A DNA stretch of 36,614 nucleotides from Candidatus Protoclostridium gallicola (GTDB lineage: Bacteria; Bacillota; Clostridia; Christensenellales; Pumilibacteraceae), in the NCBI GenBank assembly GCA_904387375.1, contig CAJFLE010000013.1, positions 1 through 36,614 on the forward strand, in the 5' to 3' direction. Below the pieces are notes generated by a model. That model searched no databases and had not been told where the DNA came from. It worked only from the letters and a program-made list of their open reading frames with translations. Within the stretch, counting starts at the first letter, position 1. Every line of letters begins with the position of its first letter. Of this stretch, positions 13,610-21,162 are shown in pieces. Made by a program: the position numbers and the translations under genes.

Positions 13610-15076
13610 ATGAAAAAACTGGTTTCGGTCATAGCGGCGGCCGCGCTCATGTGCGGAGCACTGTGCTTCGTTGCGTGCGAGCCCGCCCCTGAAGAGGAAA
13701 ACATCACGTCGTACGTCATCGACGCGACGCTCGACACTTCCGCGATGACGGTCGCGGCGACGGAGAAGGTGACGTACGTCAATTCCGGCGAGGCCGAACT
13801 GGACGGCGTGTACTTTCATCTCTATCCCGCGGCGTTCAGGCAGGGCGCCCGCTACGCGTCCGTGTCCGATACGAGCGTGTCCGACGCCTATCCCGGCGGC
13901 GTGGACTACGGCGGCATAACCATAGAGTCGGTGACCGTGGGCGGGGAAAACGCCGAGTGGTCCATAGGCGGCGAGGACGAGGACATACTTATCGTGAGCG
14001 GCCTTACGCTGCTGCCCGGCGACGCGGCGGAGATAGACATAGCGTTCTCCCTCGACATACCGCAGACGCGCCACCGCTTCGGTTTCTATAACGGCATAGT
14101 CAATCTCGGCAACTGGTATCCAGTCGCCTGCGTATACGAAAACGGCGGCTGGCGCACCGATCCGTACTATTCCAACGGCGACCCGTTCTATTCTGACGTC
14201 GCGGACTATACCGTGACGCTCACCGCGCCCACGGGCTGGAACGCGGCAGGTACGGGCAGCGTGTCTGCGGAAGTGAACGGCGACACGACGGTGACCACGT
14301 TCACCGCCGAGTGCGTGCGCGACTTCGCCCTGACCGTTTCGGACAAATACACGTCCGTCGAAACGGCGGTGGAAGGCGGCCCGACGGTCAGATACTACTA
14401 CGCCGCCGATTCCGACGCCGAGCGTCACCTGCAGGTGTGCGCCGACGCCGTGACGACGTTCTCATCGCTGTTCGGCGACTACGCGTACGACACGCTCACC
14501 GTCGCGCTCACGCCCTTCCTGTACGGCGGCATGGAATACCCGCAGCTCGCGTTCGTATCCGACAGCCTGCAGGGCGACCTGCTCGACGAAGCCATCATCC
14601 ACGAAATCGCGCACCAGTGGTGGTACGCGGCGGTCGGCAACGACCAGATCAATCAGGCGTGGATGGACGAGGGGCTTGCCGAATACTCGGTCACGCTGTT
14701 CTACGAGAACAATCCCGACTACGGCGTGAGCGCCGAAGACCGCATCGCCGACGCCATGCAGAGCTACGTCCTGTTCACCGAAATGTACGACGAGCTTATC
14801 GGCGGCGACACGTCGATGAACCGCGGCCTCGGCGACTATTTCTCGCAGACCGACTATTCCTTCCACACGTACGTCAAGGGCGAACTGCTGTTCGACTCGC
14901 TCCGCCACTCGGTCGGCGACGACAAGTTCTTCGATTCTCTTAAAAATTATTATACGCAGTACACCGGACTCATAGCCTCGCCCGACGACCTCGTCGCCTG
15001 CTTCGAGAATACGACCGGCTTCGACCTCAAAGGCTTTTTCGACAGCTGGGTGAACGGCACCGTGGGCCTGTACTGA
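13610..15076 (+). CDS. M1-family (gluzincin) metallopeptidase lipoprotein
   Basis: A 488-residue exported zinc aminopeptidase-like protein. The signal peptide is KKLVSVIAAAALMCGALC with a lipobox-like FVAC (Cys about residue 22), so it is probably a membrane-anchored lipoprotein. The N-terminal beta domain covers about 30-255 and the thermolysin-like catalytic domain follows. The zinc site HEIAHQWWYAAVGNDQ (about 334-349) with the third ligand in WMDEGLAEYS gives the complete HExxH-18-E motif of family M1. A GGMEYPQLAF stretch upstream is the substrate-recognition G(A/G)MEN equivalent. AAGGAG lies 6 nt before ATG 13610. It is followed after 1 nt by the amidase gene, so the two act together at the envelope. 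Confidence 0.9.
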   Translation: MKKLVSVIAAAALMCGALCFVACEPAPEEENITSYVIDATLDTSAMTVAATEKVTYVNSGEAELDGVYFHLYPAAFRQGARYASVSDTSVSDAYPGGVDYGGITIESVTVGGENAEWSIGGEDEDILIVSGLTLLPGDAAEIDIAFSLDIPQTRHRFGFYNGIVNLGNWYPVACVYENGGWRTDPYYSNGDPFYSDVADYTVTLTAPTGWNAAGTGSVSAEVNGDTTVTTFTAECVRDFALTVSDKYTSVETAVEGGPTVRYYYAADSDAERHLQVCADAVTTFSSLFGDYAYDTLTVALTPFLYGGMEYPQLAFVSDSLQGDLLDEAIIHEIAHQWWYAAVGNDQINQAWMDEGLAEYSVTLFYENNPDYGVSAEDRIADAMQSYVLFTEMYDELIGGDTSMNRGLGDYFSQTDYSFHTYVKGELLFDSLRHSVGDDKFFDSLKNYYTQYTGLIASPDDLVACFENTTGFDLKGFFDSWVNGTVGLY

Positions 15077-15077
15077 T

Positions 15078-15806
15078 ATGATTTTTCTGCAAACAAAAAA
15101 GCGGACGGTCATAGCCGCCGCGGCGATCGCGGCAGCGGTCATGGCTTTCGTCGCCGCCTGCATAATAGCCGCGTCCGCGGCGCCCGCGGTTTCGCCCAAC
15201 GGCATGACGGTCGTCATAGACCCCGGCCACGGAGGCCGCGACGGCGGAGTGGTTGGCAGCTCGACGGGCGAGAAGGAGAGCGACATCAATCTCGGCATCG
15301 CCAAGAGCCTGCGCCACTTCCTGCGAGAAGCGGGCTATGAAGTGGTCATGACGCGCGAGAGCGACGTCGATCTCGCAACGGACGGCGAAGGCTTCAAGAA
15401 ATCGGATATGCTCGCCCGCAAGACGATCATCGACGAAGCCGCGCCCGACCTCGTCGTCAGCGTGCACCAGAACTTCTATCCCATGAAGGACGTGCACGGC
15501 GCGCAGGTGTTCTACGCCGCCTCGTCGTCGGAGGGCAGGGAATACGCCGAACGCATGCAAAGCGTGCTCAACGCCTCGCTGGATTGCGACCGCGAGGCCA
15601 AGAGCGGCGACTATTATATTCTGCAGTGCTCGTCGTCGCCGTCGCTGCTCGTCGAATGCGGCTTTCTGTCCAACCCGACGGACGAGGCCAACCTCGTGAC
15701 CGCCGCGTATCAGCAGAAGGTTGCGTACGCCATAGCCACCGGCGTGCGCTCGCTGCTCGAATCCGACGAAGCCGTCGCCGCCGCCATAACCGGCAGTCTC
15801 GGATAA
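15078..15806 (+). CDS. cwlD: N-acetylmuramoyl-L-alanine amidase, CwlD-like
   Basis: A 242-residue Amidase_3 enzyme that cleaves the amide between muramic acid and the stem peptide. An N-terminal signal anchor (TVIAAAAIAAAVMAFVAACI) leads to the catalytic domain. Zinc ligands and catalytic residues are all present: VVIDPGHGGRDGG (His), GEKESDINL (Glu), VVSVHQN (His) and LLVECGFLSNPTDE (catalytic Glu). Size and order match CwlD, the sporulation amidase that makes muramic-delta-lactam in the spore cortex, but vegetative amidases of this family look similar, so the symbol is provisional. The start is 1 nt after the stop of the M1 peptidase gene (TGA-T-ATG), indicating coupled translation. Confidence 0.85.
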   Translation: MIFLQTKKRTVIAAAAIAAAVMAFVAACIIAASAAPAVSPNGMTVVIDPGHGGRDGGVVGSSTGEKESDINLGIAKSLRHFLREAGYEVVMTRESDVDLATDGEGFKKSDMLARKTIIDEAAPDLVVSVHQNFYPMKDVHGAQVFYAASSSEGREYAERMQSVLNASLDCDREAKSGDYYILQCSSSPSLLVECGFLSNPTDEANLVTAAYQQKVAYAIATGVRSLLESDEAVAAAITGSLG

Positions 15807-15847
15807 CGTTCCGCGGCAACGCATGCAGATAGAATATTATATTTGTT

Positions 15848-15905
15848 TTTCCGGGTAAATCCCGGAAACGTAACGCGCCGCGAAGGTATAAGACCTTCGC
15901 GGCGC
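15848..15905. repeat. Two adjacent strong hairpins between cwlD and the HTH gene
   Basis: TTTCCGGG/CCCGGAAA (15848-15855/15861-15868) and a 13-bp stem 15875-15887 with 15893-15905. Neither has a proper T-run, so they are not classical terminators, but they lie between convergent genes and may still stop or process transcripts. Confidence 0.6.
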
Positions 15906-15978
15906 ACTTGTATCGTATCCGTGTATTGCTTGTAATATTTTCCGTATTATTACGGCGCCTAACCTTGCACGTTGCCGT

Positions 15979-16236
15979 TCAGCCCGTTTCCGTTTCCAGC
16001 CCGGCAAATTCGTCGGTGCAGAAAAATTCGGGCAGCGTAACGCCCATGCCGTCGCACAGCATTTTTATCGTGACTATGCCCGGATTCACGCTTTTGCCGT
16101 ACAGAATGTTTTTAATCGTGGACGGCGCGACCGACGATTCCAGAGCCAGTCTGTGTATGGACAGTCTTTTCTCATCCATAAGCGTCAGCAGTCTGTTTTT
16201 CACTGTGATATACGTGTTCGTCACATTCTCGTTCAT
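15979..16236 (-). CDS. Xre-family HTH regulator
   Basis: An 85-residue Cro/CI-type regulator. The HTH spans about residues 12-68: KNRLLTLMDEKRLSIHRLAL, ESSVAPSTIKNILYGKSVNP (recognition helix and turn) and TIKMLCDGMGVTLPEFF, the form common in Clostridia. The short acidic tail carries no sensor domain. It opens the AT-richer accessory segment and is divergent from the membrane-SHOCT gene at 16333. CTATATATAG-type palindromes in the shared region are likely operators. ATG at 16234-16236; no good ribosome-binding site precedes it, and a clear promoter for this strand was not found. Confidence 0.9.
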   Translation of the reverse strand: MNENVTNTYITVKNRLLTLMDEKRLSIHRLALESSVAPSTIKNILYGKSVNPGIVTIKMLCDGMGVTLPEFFCTDEFAGLETETG

Positions 16237-16260
16237 GCCTATAATTTAGCACATTTTATC

Positions 16261-16307
16261 TTGACAGAGTGGGCTATATATGATACAATATGGACTATAT
16301 ATAGACC
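16261..16307 (+). promoter_or_regulatory. Promoter with CTATATAT operators for the SHOCT gene
   Basis: TTGACA (16261-16266), 17 bp, TACAAT (16284-16289). GGACTATATATAGACC (16292-16307) is a near-perfect dyad just after the -10 box, and a related GGGCTATATATGAT begins at 16271 inside the spacer. Placement suits repression by the divergent HTH protein. Confidence 0.7.
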
Positions 16308-16332
16308 ATAACCGCTTATTAAGGAAAAAATT

Positions 16333-17598
16333 ATGAAGATACTCGGCAAATATATAACGAAAGAATCAACGTATAATTGGCTGCGACGTAAGCATAAGAA
16401 TACGGCTAACATTTGGTGCATTGCCGCAATTGTTGTGGAAATTATCGCGCTCATCGGCAATATTATTATTACCGCGATAACCAATACTGTCGATGTGAGT
16501 TTTGCTGCTGCCATCATCGGCAGTATAATCCGCATCGTTGTATTCTGGAATTTTTTGACGTCTGTCTGTAATTCGGACGATCTGAATAAAGAGAATCGTG
16601 AAAACGGAGCTGTATTATCTTTCGGGACGGTAATTTTTCTTCTCATTGTTTTCTGTATCAGTCTCATCGGTTCCGTAGTCTCAACGGTATACGAAATTAT
16701 GGTCACGATCGACATTATAAATCATATCGGCATTTCGGGCGTCGGATTCGTGATTCTGTTTATCATACTGATTCTGTGTACCGTTCTTCAATTCGTCGCG
16801 TTCGCATATCTTGCCGTATTCTGCGTTTCATGGCTGCGCTGGTGGCGGTGGACGTGGGAGGGAGTACAGCTTTCCCCTGAAGGAAGGGCAATGCTAAGCG
16901 ATAAATATGACGAATCAACGGAAGAAAATAATACTTACAGAGGAAGAAAAGCTATGACAGAAAACAATACTCACAACGGAGGAAAAGAAATAATGAACGA
17001 AGATATCGGAAAAACCGTCACAGGACTGCTGCGCAAGGCGCTGATGGAAAACATTATAACCGAAACGCAGTTCGAAGAATTTACGAACAGATTGGAAGCG
17101 CTTGACCGTCTGCGCGCCAAGTGTTACATAACGCGGGAAGAGTACGAGAGAAAAGCTAATTTGATTCTCGACGACGTACTGACCATTATTTCAAAGTCGG
17201 AGTGGCGCAGCGGCAGAATCTGCGGCACTAAAGCTCTGGAAATATACGACGAGTGCTGCGAGCTGTTCGGCTGGAAGCGCAGTCTGCGCGGGGAGTTCGG
17301 TCCGCAGCGCCGCCTGTGGGCGGGCAAGGCAACGCCCGAGAATTACGACGTATGGTTCGTTTCCCGCAGCAACATAAACGGCGCGAACAACGATTCGTGG
17401 AACAATACCGTGGATAACGCCCGCGGCACCATAACCGTGGACTGGCACATACCTTTCGAAGGCGTCGCCGGCACGCGCGTGACGTTCGTGAAAAACAGGG
17501 AAGGGCAGTATGTGTTCTACGGCGTTTATTCCTGCACTCTCGACTATTCCGCCCGCCGCGAAATCTGCACCCGCATTTCCGACCGCTACCCGGAATAA
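16333..17598 (+). CDS. Membrane protein with C-terminal SHOCT-like domain; apparent chimera
   Basis: A 421-residue protein. Residues 1-190 form a membrane region with about four segments (IWCIAAIVVEIIALIGNII, FAAAIIGSIIRIVVFWNFL, VIFLLIVFCISLIGSVV, VILFIILILCTVLQFVAFA); no family was recognised. From about residue 221 comes a soluble part with a SHOCT-like helix pair (LDRLRAKCYITREEYERKA) and an unrecognised domain with two Trp-rich stretches (KRSLRGEFGPQRRLWAGKA). Between them two short in-frame duplicated segments (ENNTYRGRKAMT and ENNTHNGGKEIMN) sit in DNA that looks like two ribosome-binding sites with ATGs. The N-terminal part is AT-rich, the C-terminal part is closer to the host composition. 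It may make two proteins from one frame. Confidence 0.75.
   Translation: MKILGKYITKESTYNWLRRKHKNTANIWCIAAIVVEIIALIGNIIITAITNTVDVSFAAAIIGSIIRIVVFWNFLTSVCNSDDLNKENRENGAVLSFGTVIFLLIVFCISLIGSVVSTVYEIMVTIDIINHIGISGVGFVILFIILILCTVLQFVAFAYLAVFCVSWLRWWRWTWEGVQLSPEGRAMLSDKYDESTEENNTYRGRKAMTENNTHNGGKEIMNEDIGKTVTGLLRKALMENIITETQFEEFTNRLEALDRLRAKCYITREEYERKANLILDDVLTIISKSEWRSGRICGTKALEIYDECCELFGWKRSLRGEFGPQRRLWAGKATPENYDVWFVSRSNINGANNDSWNNTVDNARGTITVDWHIPFEGVAGTRVTFVKNREGQYVFYGVYSCTLDYSARREICTRISDRYPE
16924..16998 (+). repeat. Imperfect tandem duplication containing two internal ribosome-binding sites
   Basis: Unit 1 (16924-16959, 36 nt) and unit 2 (16960-16998, 39 nt) both run GAAAAyAATACTyACA...GGAGG/GAGGA...ATG in the same frame. 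Each ends with a purine-rich Shine-Dalgarno and an ATG (16954 and 16993), so each can start translation inside the longer gene. Confidence 0.6.
16993..17598 (+). other. Candidate internal start: separate 201-residue SHOCT protein
   Basis: ATG 16993 is preceded by GGAGG (16978-16982) with a 10-nt spacing and opens a frame for a complete SHOCT-containing soluble protein starting MNEDIGKTVTGLLRKALMEN. This could be the original gene, joined in frame to an upstream membrane gene, or an alternative product of the fused gene. Confidence 0.45.
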
Positions 17599-17659
17599 AC
17601 AATTTTTGTATGCCTGCCTATAAAAATGTCGCAAAGAAAACAAAACTTATAATACAGGG

Positions 17660-17723
17660 TTGACAAATGTGCGGGAATGATGTATAATACGACTAATCTC
17701 GAATTAAATTCGAGATTAGTCGT
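17660..17723 (+). promoter_or_regulatory. Consensus promoter followed by a perfect 16-bp inverted repeat
   Basis: TTGACA (17660-17665), 17 bp, TATAAT (17683-17688), then ACGACTAATCTCGAAT (17689-17704), loop TAA, and its exact complement at 17708-17723. The palindrome begins right after the -10 box and spans the predicted transcription start, the position of a repressor operator; as RNA it would form a 5' hairpin. Confidence 0.75.
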
Positions 17724-17743
17724 AAAAATTGGCGGGTGAATTT

Positions 17744-19003
17744 ATGAGGTATATAAAAAGAAGTATAGAAGACATTGTGGAAAGAACGGACAGAACGTTC
17801 AAATGCGTTTTGATTACCGGAGCGCGGCAGACCGGGAAATCCACGATGATCAGAAAGCTGTTCCCCGACAGAAAATACGTTTCCATGGATAACCCGTTTA
17901 CGGAAGAACGGGCCAGGGAAGATCCCGATCTTTTTATGACGCTGAATGCTCCGCCCGCCGTATTCGACGAAGTACAGCGTACGCCCGGACTGTTCCGTTA
18001 TATTAAAATAAAGTGCGACGAAGACGAACGGCGCGGTCTTTACTGCTTGTCGGGTTCGCAGCCGTTCGAACTCATGCGCGGTGTTTCCGAATCGCTGTCG
18101 GGCAGGGTCGGAATCGTGGAACTCGGCGGACTGTCTCTGCGCGAGATAACGGGCGATACTTTCGATAAACCCTTTCTTCCCACTTCCGAATATGTGAGCG
18201 AACGGGCGCGGACGGCAAAAGCTCCCGACAATCTCTGGAATATCATACACCGCGGCGGCTATCCCGCTTTGCAGGACGATAACGTTGATTGGGGTACGTT
18301 TTATGCAAGTTATGTGAAAACATACCTCGAACGCGACGTCCGCGAACTTTCCGCGGTGCATAATCTCGACGATTTCCGCAGGCTCATGGTTGCCGCCGCC
18401 GCGCGTACCGGACAGATGCTGAATTACTCCAACATGGCGGACGACATAGGCAAAGATCAGACTACGGTAAAGAACTGGATATCCGTTCTTGAAGCTTCCG
18501 GCATCGTGTATTTGCTCGAACCTTACTCGGCGAGCGTACTGAAACGCGCGGTGAAAACTCCCAAACTGTATTTCAGAGATACCGGTTTGGCCGCATATCT
18601 GACGAGATGGCTGACTCCGGAAACTTTGGCGACGGGAGCCATGAGCGGCGCGTTTTTCGAAACTTTCGTAGTATCCGAGATACTGAAATCGTATGCAAAC
18701 CGCGGCATCGATTACAGATACTGCGTTTCATACTACAGAGGAAAGGATAAAAGGCGCGTTCGTACTGCCGGCGGTATTACGGAAACGGAGAGCGAAATCG
18801 ATATAATAATCGAAGAAAACGGGGTACTTTATCCGATAGAAATCAAGAAAAACGCTAACGTTTCCGCAGACGTGACGTCGGCTTTCAAAGTACTTGACGA
18901 AATAGACGGTAAGCGCCGCGGCATGGGGGCGGTAGTCTGTACCTGTCCGCACCCGGGCCGGCTGCGCGAAAATATTTTTCAGCTTCCCGTCTGGTATATA
19001 TGA
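17744..19003 (+). CDS. AAA ATPase with DUF4143 domain
   Basis: A 419-residue protein of the ATP-binding/DUF4143 family, widespread accessory genes of unresolved function. The N-terminal AAA domain has Walker A GARQTGKST (about residues 27-35), the hydrophobic Walker B-like PPAVFDEVQRTPG (about 71-83) and the sensor-like LYCLSGSQPFELM. The DUF4143 domain starts about residue 200 (RDVRELSAVHNLDDFRRLM) and ends with a restriction-nuclease-like core: SEIDIIIEENGVLYPIEIKK, with the D..E.K arrangement seen in many such proteins. ATG 17744 is preferred over TTG 17729, with GGCGGGTG as ribosome-binding site. It is the last gene of the accessory segment and is under its own promoter with a large palindrome. 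Confidence 0.92.
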   Translation: MRYIKRSIEDIVERTDRTFKCVLITGARQTGKSTMIRKLFPDRKYVSMDNPFTEERAREDPDLFMTLNAPPAVFDEVQRTPGLFRYIKIKCDEDERRGLYCLSGSQPFELMRGVSESLSGRVGIVELGGLSLREITGDTFDKPFLPTSEYVSERARTAKAPDNLWNIIHRGGYPALQDDNVDWGTFYASYVKTYLERDVRELSAVHNLDDFRRLMVAAAARTGQMLNYSNMADDIGKDQTTVKNWISVLEASGIVYLLEPYSASVLKRAVKTPKLYFRDTGLAAYLTRWLTPETLATGAMSGAFFETFVVSEILKSYANRGIDYRYCVSYYRGKDKRRVRTAGGITETESEIDIIIEENGVLYPIEIKKNANVSADVTSAFKVLDEIDGKRRGMGAVVCTCPHPGRLRENIFQLPVWYI

Positions 19004-19037
19004 CCGTATTTAATATACATCCGCTGTTTTTTCGCGG

Positions 19038-19073
19038 GGCGCGCCGATTTTCTTGCATTGCGGCGCGCCTTTG
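19038..19073 (+). terminator. Terminator hairpin whose loop carries the tyrA -35 box
   Basis: GGCGCGCCG (19038-19046) pairs with CGGCGCGCC (19061-19069), followed by TTTGTG. It sits 35 nt after the DUF4143 gene. The 14-nt loop contains TTGCAT (19053-19058), the best -35 candidate for tyrA. Confidence 0.6.
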
Positions 19074-19082
19074 TGCTATAAT
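19053..19082 (+). promoter_or_regulatory. Promoter of the aro operon, leaderless at tyrA
   Basis: TTGCAT (19053-19058), 18 bp, TATAAT (19077-19082), then TTCACCGT (8 nt) and ATG 19091. There is no room for a Shine-Dalgarno. Confidence 0.7.
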
Positions 19083-19090
19083 TTCACCGT

Positions 19091-20101
19091 ATGGAAAAGA
19101 AGGGCAGGATCGGCATAATCGGACTGGGGCTTATAGGCGGCTCCATGGCAATCTCGCTGTCGCGCAGCTGCGACGTCGTGGGCATGAGCCGCAACCCCGA
19201 AACGGTGGAGTACGCGCTTTCCTCGGGCATGATAACGTCCGCCGCCCGCTCGTATTCCGACTTTGCCGGCTGCGACGCAGTCGTGGTATGCACGCCGCTG
19301 TCGCTGGTAAAAAAGACGGTGGAGGACGTATACGCCGCGTTGGGCGACACGACGGTCATAACCGACGTCGGCAGCGTCAAAGGCATGCTGTCCGGTCTGC
19401 CCGGCAGGATAATAGGCGGGCACCCCATGGCGGGCACCGAACAGAGCGGCATCCGCGCCGCCAAGGAGCGGCTGCTCGAAAACGCGTATTACATCCTCGT
19501 CGACTACAACGACAATCCCGCCGATCTCGAGCTCGTCAGGCGCATCGCGCTGGCGTGCGGCGCCGTCCCCGTGGTCATGTCCGCGGCGCGCCACGACCGC
19601 CTCGTCGCCAAGATTTCGCACCTCGAACACATGGCGGCGTACGCGCTCGTCAACTCGGCGATGACGGGCGACGAGCATATAGTGGGCAGCGGTTTCATGG
19701 ACACGACGCGCATAGCGTCGTCCTCGCCCGAGTTCTGGAACACCGTCGCCGCGCTCAACCGCGGCAACATCGTGGACGAAATGGACAGATATATCGCGAC
19801 GCTGTCCGACCTGAGGCGGGACATCGCCGCGGGTCGCGACATCACCGCCTTCCTCGCCGAGGCGAAGGAAAAGCGGGACAAGCTGAAATACAGCAGGCGG
19901 TTCATGAGCGAATACGTCGTATATGCCGACGTGCCCGACTGCGTGGGCTCCATCGTGGGCGTGCTGGACAGGCTCGCCGCCGCGGGCATAAGCATAAGCA
20001 ACCTTACGGTCATGAACTCGCGCGAAGGCGCGGGCGGGGCGCTGCGCATAGAACTGAAAGACGAACCGTCGTACAGAAAAGCAAAGGAGATACTCGGATG
20101 A
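19091..20101 (+). CDS. tyrA: Prephenate dehydrogenase with ACT domain
   Basis: A 336-residue TyrA, which oxidatively decarboxylates prephenate to 4-hydroxyphenylpyruvate in tyrosine synthesis. The NAD-binding loop is GIIGLGLIGGSMAISLSRS (about 8-26); the catalytic region includes DVGSVKG and GGHPMAGTEQSGI (about 113-125), with the active-site His. An ACT domain closes the protein (YADVPDCVGSIVGVLDRLA, then ISISNLTVMNSREG), consistent with feedback by tyrosine. It heads an operon of nine genes joined by short overlaps. The start is fixed by homology and by the promoter just 8 nt upstream. It overlaps aroC by ATGA. Confidence 0.95.
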   Translation: MEKKGRIGIIGLGLIGGSMAISLSRSCDVVGMSRNPETVEYALSSGMITSAARSYSDFAGCDAVVVCTPLSLVKKTVEDVYAALGDTTVITDVGSVKGMLSGLPGRIIGGHPMAGTEQSGIRAAKERLLENAYYILVDYNDNPADLELVRRIALACGAVPVVMSAARHDRLVAKISHLEHMAAYALVNSAMTGDEHIVGSGFMDTTRIASSSPEFWNTVAALNRGNIVDEMDRYIATLSDLRRDIAAGRDITAFLAEAKEKRDKLKYSRRFMSEYVVYADVPDCVGSIVGVLDRLAAAGISISNLTVMNSREGAGGALRIELKDEPSYRKAKEILG

Positions 20102-21162
20102 GACTTATTACCGCAGGAGAATCGCACGGCAGGGCGCTTGTAGGCGTCATAGAAGGCCTGCCCGCCGGCATTACCATAAACGAAGAGCGAATAAACGCCG
20201 ATCTGGCGCGCCGTCAGGAGGGCTACGGCCGCGGCGGCAGAATGAAGATAGAAACGGACAAGGTGGAAGTGCTGTCCGGCATGATAGGCGGCAAAACCAT
20301 AGCGTCGCCGCTCGCTTTCACCATAAAGAACAGAGATTACGAGAACTGGATTCCGTATATGGATCCGTTCACCGGCGAAGTGGATAAAAAGGCGCTGACC
20401 GCCGTACGTCCCGGCCACGCCGATCTTTCGGGCATAATCAAATACGGATTCGGTCCCAACGCCCGCCCCGTGCTCGAACGCGCCAGCGCGCGCGAAACCA
20501 CTACGCGCGTCGCCGCAGGCTCGGTGTGCCGCCAGGCGCTCGAAGCCATAGGCGTGACGATAACGGGCAGGACGCTCGTCATCGGCGGCGTCGGCGACGA
20601 GTCAAAGTGGCACGACACCATACGCGCGGCGCGCCTGGACGGCGATACGCTGGGCGGCTGCGTGGAAATAACCGTGCACGGCATGCCCGTGGGCGTGGGC
20701 AGCTACGTGCAGTACGACCGCAAGCTCGACGCCGCGCTCGCCATGCACATGATGAGCATCAACGCCGTCAAGGCCGTGGAAGTGGGGCTGGGACGCGAGT
20801 TCGGCTACCTGCGCGGCAGCGAGGCGCACGACGAAATATTCCCCGACGGCCGCAAGACCAACCGCGCCGGCGGCATAGAGGGCGGCATGTCCAACGGCGA
20901 GGACATCGTGCTGACGCTGACGTTCAAGCCCATTCCGACGCTGGTAAGAGGCCTGCGCACCGTGGACGTAAAGACGGGCGAGCCGGTAACCGCGGCCAAC
21001 GAGCGCAGCGACGTCTGCGTCGTGGAGTCCGCGGCGGTGGTCGTCGCCGAGAGCGTGGCGGCATACGCCGTGCTGGACGAAATACTCAAAACCTTCGGCG
21101 GCGATACGCTGGACGAGCTGAAAAGCCGCGTGGAAGAGAGGAGGGCGCATGCGCGCCGCTGA
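20098..21162 (+). CDS. aroC: Chorismate synthase
   Basis: A 354-residue FMN-dependent chorismate synthase, catalysing 1,4-elimination of phosphate from EPSP. It starts MRLITAGESHGRALVGVIEG, the canonical N-terminus with the active-site His. It continues with RRQEGYGRGGRMKIETDKVE (split: RRQEGYGRGGR then MKIETDKVE), VRPGHADLSGIIKYG, the conserved block ERASARETTTRVAAGSVCR, and RAGGIEGGMSNGEDIVLTL in the FMN region. Length matches the family. The ATG overlaps the tyrA stop. The gene product is the last step of the pathway although it is second in this operon. Confidence 0.97.
   Translation: MRLITAGESHGRALVGVIEGLPAGITINEERINADLARRQEGYGRGGRMKIETDKVEVLSGMIGGKTIASPLAFTIKNRDYENWIPYMDPFTGEVDKKALTAVRPGHADLSGIIKYGFGPNARPVLERASARETTTRVAAGSVCRQALEAIGVTITGRTLVIGGVGDESKWHDTIRAARLDGDTLGGCVEITVHGMPVGVGSYVQYDRKLDAALAMHMMSINAVKAVEVGLGREFGYLRGSEAHDEIFPDGRKTNRAGGIEGGMSNGEDIVLTLTFKPIPTLVRGLRTVDVKTGEPVTAANERSDVCVVESAAVVVAESVAAYAVLDEILKTFGGDTLDELKSRVEERRAHARR

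Noticed and set aside
15848..15905. Two hairpins considered as terminators for cwlD
   Set aside because: Neither is followed by a T-run on either strand, so they are reported as hairpins only.
17689..17723. Palindrome considered as a transposon end or attachment site
   Set aside because: There is no target-site duplication, transposase or integrase nearby, and its exact placement after a -10 box favours a regulatory role.
19038..19069. GGCGCGCC pair considered as recombination or restriction-phage sites
   Set aside because: The 8-mers are simply the arms of one stem-loop; the terminator/promoter reading explains them better.
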